6,577 nucleotides of DNA from CAYHOI01 sp964358175 (lineage in GTDB: Bacteria > Margulisbacteria > Riflemargulisbacteria > GWF2-35-9). The translations under genes and the position numbers were made by a program. Shown piece after piece: positions 5,710-6,577 of this stretch (positions are counted from its first letter, which is position 1; each line of letters opens with the position of its first letter). The notes beneath the pieces were generated by a model. The model was given only the letters and a program-made list of their open reading frames with translations, was not told the origin of the DNA and searched no databases. Where the stretch lies: assembly GCA_964358175.1 (NCBI GenBank), contig CAYHOI010000100.1, positions 1-6,577 on the forward strand, in the 5' to 3' direction.

Positions 5710-5743
5710 TTTTGCCAAAATGAACAAGTAGCTCATTAAATTT

Positions 5744-5750
5744 AAGGAGG
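5744..5750 (+). promoter_or_regulatory. Ribosome binding site of ahpC
   Basis: AAGGAGG is a full-strength Shine-Dalgarno, 9 nt upstream of ATG 5760. It fixes the start and suggests high translation. Confidence 0.8.
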
Positions 5751-5759
5751 GTTCATAAA

Positions 5760-6374
5760 ATGTACGATGAAGAAGATTGCGGATGTAGTTGTGTTCAGGT
5801 TGGGCAGAGTGTTCCTGATTTCAAAGCAAAAGCTGTTTTGGGAAATGATGAGATTAAAGAGATTTCTTTGAGTGATTACCTTGGGAAATATGTGGTTTTG
5901 TTTTTTTACCCACTCGATTTCACCTTTGTATGTCCTACAGAGATTCTGGCATTTAATCGAAGCCTTCCGGAGTTTAACAGCAGAAATGCTGAACTTATTG
6001 GTATTTCTGTGGATTCAGTCAATGCACATTGGGCGTGGAAACAGATGCCGATTGAAAAAGGCGGGATTGGTGCCATCCAGTATCCTCTTGTTGCGGATTT
6101 AACCAAGGAAATTAGTTTGGCCTACAATGTTTTACTGGATCCGGGAATTTCTGCAAGAGGCCTTTTTATTATTGACCGAGAGGGAATTCTGCAGAGCTAC
6201 ACCGTCAATAATCTTCCGCTTGGGAGAAATGTGAGTGAAGCTCTTCGCATTTTGGATGCAGTTCAACACGTTGAAGCCCATGGAGAAGTATGCCCAGCAA
6301 ACTGGATAAAAGGCCAGGAGGCAATGAGTGCCACGCCTGAGGGGGTTTCTAGATATCTATCCATGAATAAGTAG
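5760..6374 (+). CDS. ahpC: Typical 2-Cys peroxiredoxin, AhpC/Prx1 type
   Basis: This cytosolic thiol peroxidase reduces H2O2, organic hydroperoxides and peroxynitrite. The peroxidatic cysteine is C58 in PLDFTFVCPTE (the PxxxTxxC motif, P51, T55, C58). The catalytic arginine is R133 (SARGLF), and the resolving cysteine is C178 in EVCPANW. Length (204 aa) is standard for Prx1/AhpC. A GGIG at 101-104 resembles the GGLG motif of overoxidation-sensitive Prx, but the C-terminus ends RYLSMNK rather than with a clear YF motif. An unusual extra feature is a cysteine cluster near the N-terminus (C7, C9, C11 in EEDCGCSCV). No AhpF or thioredoxin reductase gene is adjacent, so the reductant is unknown. 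It is transcribed alone, divergently from the flagellar operon. Confidence 0.93.
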   Translation: MYDEEDCGCSCVQVGQSVPDFKAKAVLGNDEIKEISLSDYLGKYVVLFFYPLDFTFVCPTEILAFNRSLPEFNSRNAELIGISVDSVNAHWAWKQMPIEKGGIGAIQYPLVADLTKEISLAYNVLLDPGISARGLFIIDREGILQSYTVNNLPLGRNVSEALRILDAVQHVEAHGEVCPANWIKGQEAMSATPEGVSRYLSMNK

Positions 6375-6577
6375 CCACGGTTACTTCTACTTCGTACCCA
6401 CACACGCCGTTCCAAGTCCTTCGGACAGAGACTTCTCCTCCCGTGGAGAAGGTCTCTATCAGGAGGTTTTATTCCCGCGAAAACTTGATGAGGAGCTGTA
6501 TTTGAAGGGAATTTAAGTCGCTGTGTAATATCAACTTGGTATCAGGTGAGTTATCTTGAGGGGAAGAGCTTTTTCAT
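6375..6577. other. Non-coding region downstream of ahpC
   Basis: About 200 bp to the window edge. It holds two adjacent hairpins, described as the terminator entry. Only very short open frames occur. A minus-strand frame at the edge is closed by a TGA at 6574-6576 and lacks an ATG. A GTG at about 6549 opens a plus-strand frame running off the window without an RBS. No gene is called. Confidence 0.55.
6416..6473 (+). terminator. Probable ahpC terminator (tandem hairpins)
   Basis: A small hairpin, GTCC-TTC-GGAC (6416-6426), is followed at once by a strong one: AGAGACTTCTCC (6427-6438) pairs with GGAGAAGGTCTCT (6445-6457), with one bulged G and a 6-nt loop. A short T-rich stretch, TTTTATT (6467-6473), begins 9 nt after the stem. 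That is further than in a classical intrinsic terminator, so an RNA-stabilising or partial terminator role is possible. Confidence 0.45.

Larger units (their letters stand above)
5331..5759. other. Divergent intergenic region between flgD and ahpC
   Basis: This 429-bp non-coding stretch separates divergent genes and must hold both promoters. It contains a roughly 108-bp imperfect palindrome, a perfect short palindrome GGGTATACCC (5582-5591), a DnaA-box-like 9-mer, a T8 run (5643-5650) and an AT-rich ahpC leader. I see no gene. A convincing flgD promoter could not be assigned; a minus-strand TATAAT (complement of 5469-5474) lies at the palindrome edge but lacks a matching -35. Confidence 0.6.

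Noticed and set aside
5610..5720. Replication origin
   Set aside because: Only one DnaA box is present, with no cluster of boxes and no dnaA, dnaN or parAB nearby.
6470..6577. Partial gene at the right edge
   Set aside because: The minus-strand frame is closed by TGA at 6574-6576 and has no ATG. The plus-strand GTG frame has no RBS and only about 9 codons in the window.

Overview
This 6.6 kb window comes from a draft bacterial assembly, since it contains a run of exactly 100 Ns. It carries a compact flagellar operon on the minus strand, flanked by two unrelated plus-strand units. No marker here fixes the taxonomy. Moderate GC, a Prx1-type AhpC, chromosomal RHH/ParE modules and a slimmed, divergent flagellar set would fit a flagellated environmental Chlamydiota or another PVC lineage, but I hold that only as a weak guess. 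The flagellar genes themselves are recognised with good confidence.

Layout. (i) 1-123: a partial palindromic repeat, then an extended -10 promoter. (ii) 124-647 (+): a type II toxin-antitoxin pair, with an RHH/CopG antitoxin and a ParE/RelE toxin sharing one base (TAATG). (iii) 742-5330 (-): six tightly packed genes, in transcription order flgD, a flgE/F/G-family gene, fliM, fliN, fliO and fliP. They overlap by 1-23 bp or are separated by 4 bp, so they look like one translationally coupled operon. (iv) 5331-5759: a divergent intergenic region with a roughly 108-bp imperfect palindrome, a perfect DnaA-box 9-mer and the ahpC leader. (v) 5760-6374 (+): a 2-Cys peroxiredoxin. (vi) 6375-6577: hairpins, including a probable terminator, and no supported gene.

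How the genes fit together. FlgD (hook cap) and the FlgE-like protein build the rod or hook. FliM and FliN form the C-ring switch. FliO and FliP belong to the flagellar type III export gate. The order matches the Bacillus-type fla/che string flgD-flgE-fliL-fliM-fliY-cheY-fliO-fliP-fliQ-fliR, but fliL, cheY and fliQ/R are absent from their usual places. FliO, FlgD and the hook/rod protein argue for a flagellum rather than an injectisome.

The most interesting features are in the switch proteins. FliM lacks the N-terminal CheY-binding peptide and the usual GGxG signature, and it ends in an acidic tail. FliN is unusually long: an acidic N-terminal region made of a 249-bp (83-residue) tandem repeat, a Pro-rich linker encoded by a C9 homopolymer, then the SpoA domain. 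The 100-N gap lies inside this repeat. Deleting the Ns restores both the reading frame and the repeat register, so the apparent break in fliN is very probably an assembly artefact of collapsed repeats rather than a pseudogene.
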